From NCBI GenBank assembly GCA_023386835.1, contig JAEWIY010000214.1, positions 1 through 5,448 on the forward strand: a stretch of 5,448 nucleotides of DNA. Direction: 5' to 3'. Below, one piece after another: positions 5,323-5,448 of the stretch. The first letter of the stretch is position 1. Each line of letters begins with the position of its first letter. The stretch comes from Verrucomicrobiota bacterium. Lineage in GTDB: Bacteria > Verrucomicrobiota > Verrucomicrobiia > Opitutales > Opitutaceae. A program made the position numbers and the translations under genes. Under the pieces are notes generated by a model. The model was not told the DNA's origin, searched no databases, and worked only from the letters and a program-made list of their open reading frames with translations.

Positions 5323-5448
5323 CGGTCCAGCGAACAAAAACGCACGGTCCGATGGCGGATTGAACGCGGTCCGTGGTCGTGTGGGAGGCGTGATTGTTTC
5401 CGTTTCCGGTTTCCGGCTCCTCGTGCCGCGGCGAGCCCTGCCTCTTGT
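5323..5448. other. Non-coding 3' flank with short GTTTCCG repeat
   Basis: No gene is recognisable after the dehydrogenase stop. CGGTCC occurs three times (from about 5324, 5346 and 5368). GTTTCCG occurs three times in a near-tandem row (5396-5402, 5402-5408, 5409-5415), with steps of 6 and 7 bases. The only stem I find (CACGG 5343-5347 with CCGTG 5371-5375) is short, has a 23-base loop and lacks a T-tract, so no terminator is called. Confidence 0.6.

Noticed and set aside
3649..5337. Long open frame on the minus strand opposite the dehydrogenase (562 codons)
   Set aside because: It mirrors a gene with signal peptide, heme site and full propeller motifs. Its translation is low-complexity, rich in Arg/Ala/His, with no recognisable domain, as expected from GC-rich antisense frames.
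5343..5375. Terminator after the dehydrogenase
   Set aside because: The stem is 5 bp with a 23-base loop and no T-run. The only homopolymer nearby is AAAAA before the stem.

Overview
The window is GC-rich and codes on the plus strand only. It carries three complete genes with short spacers. The order is a KDPG/KHG-type aldolase (128-772), a membrane-integral ion-pumping pyrophosphatase (1082-3835) and a secreted fusion of cytochrome c and a PQQ sugar dehydrogenase (3898-5322). GC-rich codon use, the style of the three proteins and the heptanucleotide-type pyrimidine repeats in the spacers suggest a Gram-negative heterotroph. My best guess is a Verrucomicrobium of the Opitutaceae type, but this is recognition by eye and no marker gene is present.

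Layout: 1-42 is a perfect tandem array of a 7-base unit that runs off the window edge and is followed by a G/C block. The aldolase gene has a good Shine-Dalgarno sequence and ends at a textbook intrinsic terminator (801-833), so it is probably its own transcription unit. The 248 bases from there to the pyrophosphatase gene hold a perfect 14-bp palindrome (928-941) and a 7-bp inverted repeat (956-972), which look like regulatory DNA. The pyrophosphatase stops 62 bases before the dehydrogenase. That gap has an inverted repeat but no T-tract terminator, so read-through is possible. The last 126 bases hold no gene; they contain a short GTTTCCG repeat and no convincing terminator.

Functionally the genes fit carbon and energy metabolism. 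The aldolase splits 2-keto-3-deoxy-6-phosphogluconate (Entner-Doudoroff pathway or uronate breakdown). The pyrophosphatase uses the PPi made by biosynthesis to pump H+ or Na+. The dehydrogenase would oxidise aldoses in the periplasm and pass electrons to its own heme. Linking them into one pathway is inference only.

The least ordinary signals are three. The pyrophosphatase is 917 residues long and carries an insert of about 119 residues in a predicted periplasmic loop, plus two enlarged cytoplasmic loops. A GTCA(CG) element lies 19-20 bases before all three start codons. The dehydrogenase carries an N-terminal cytochrome and departs from the classical PQQ pocket. I see no mobile element, CRISPR array, tRNA or rRNA.
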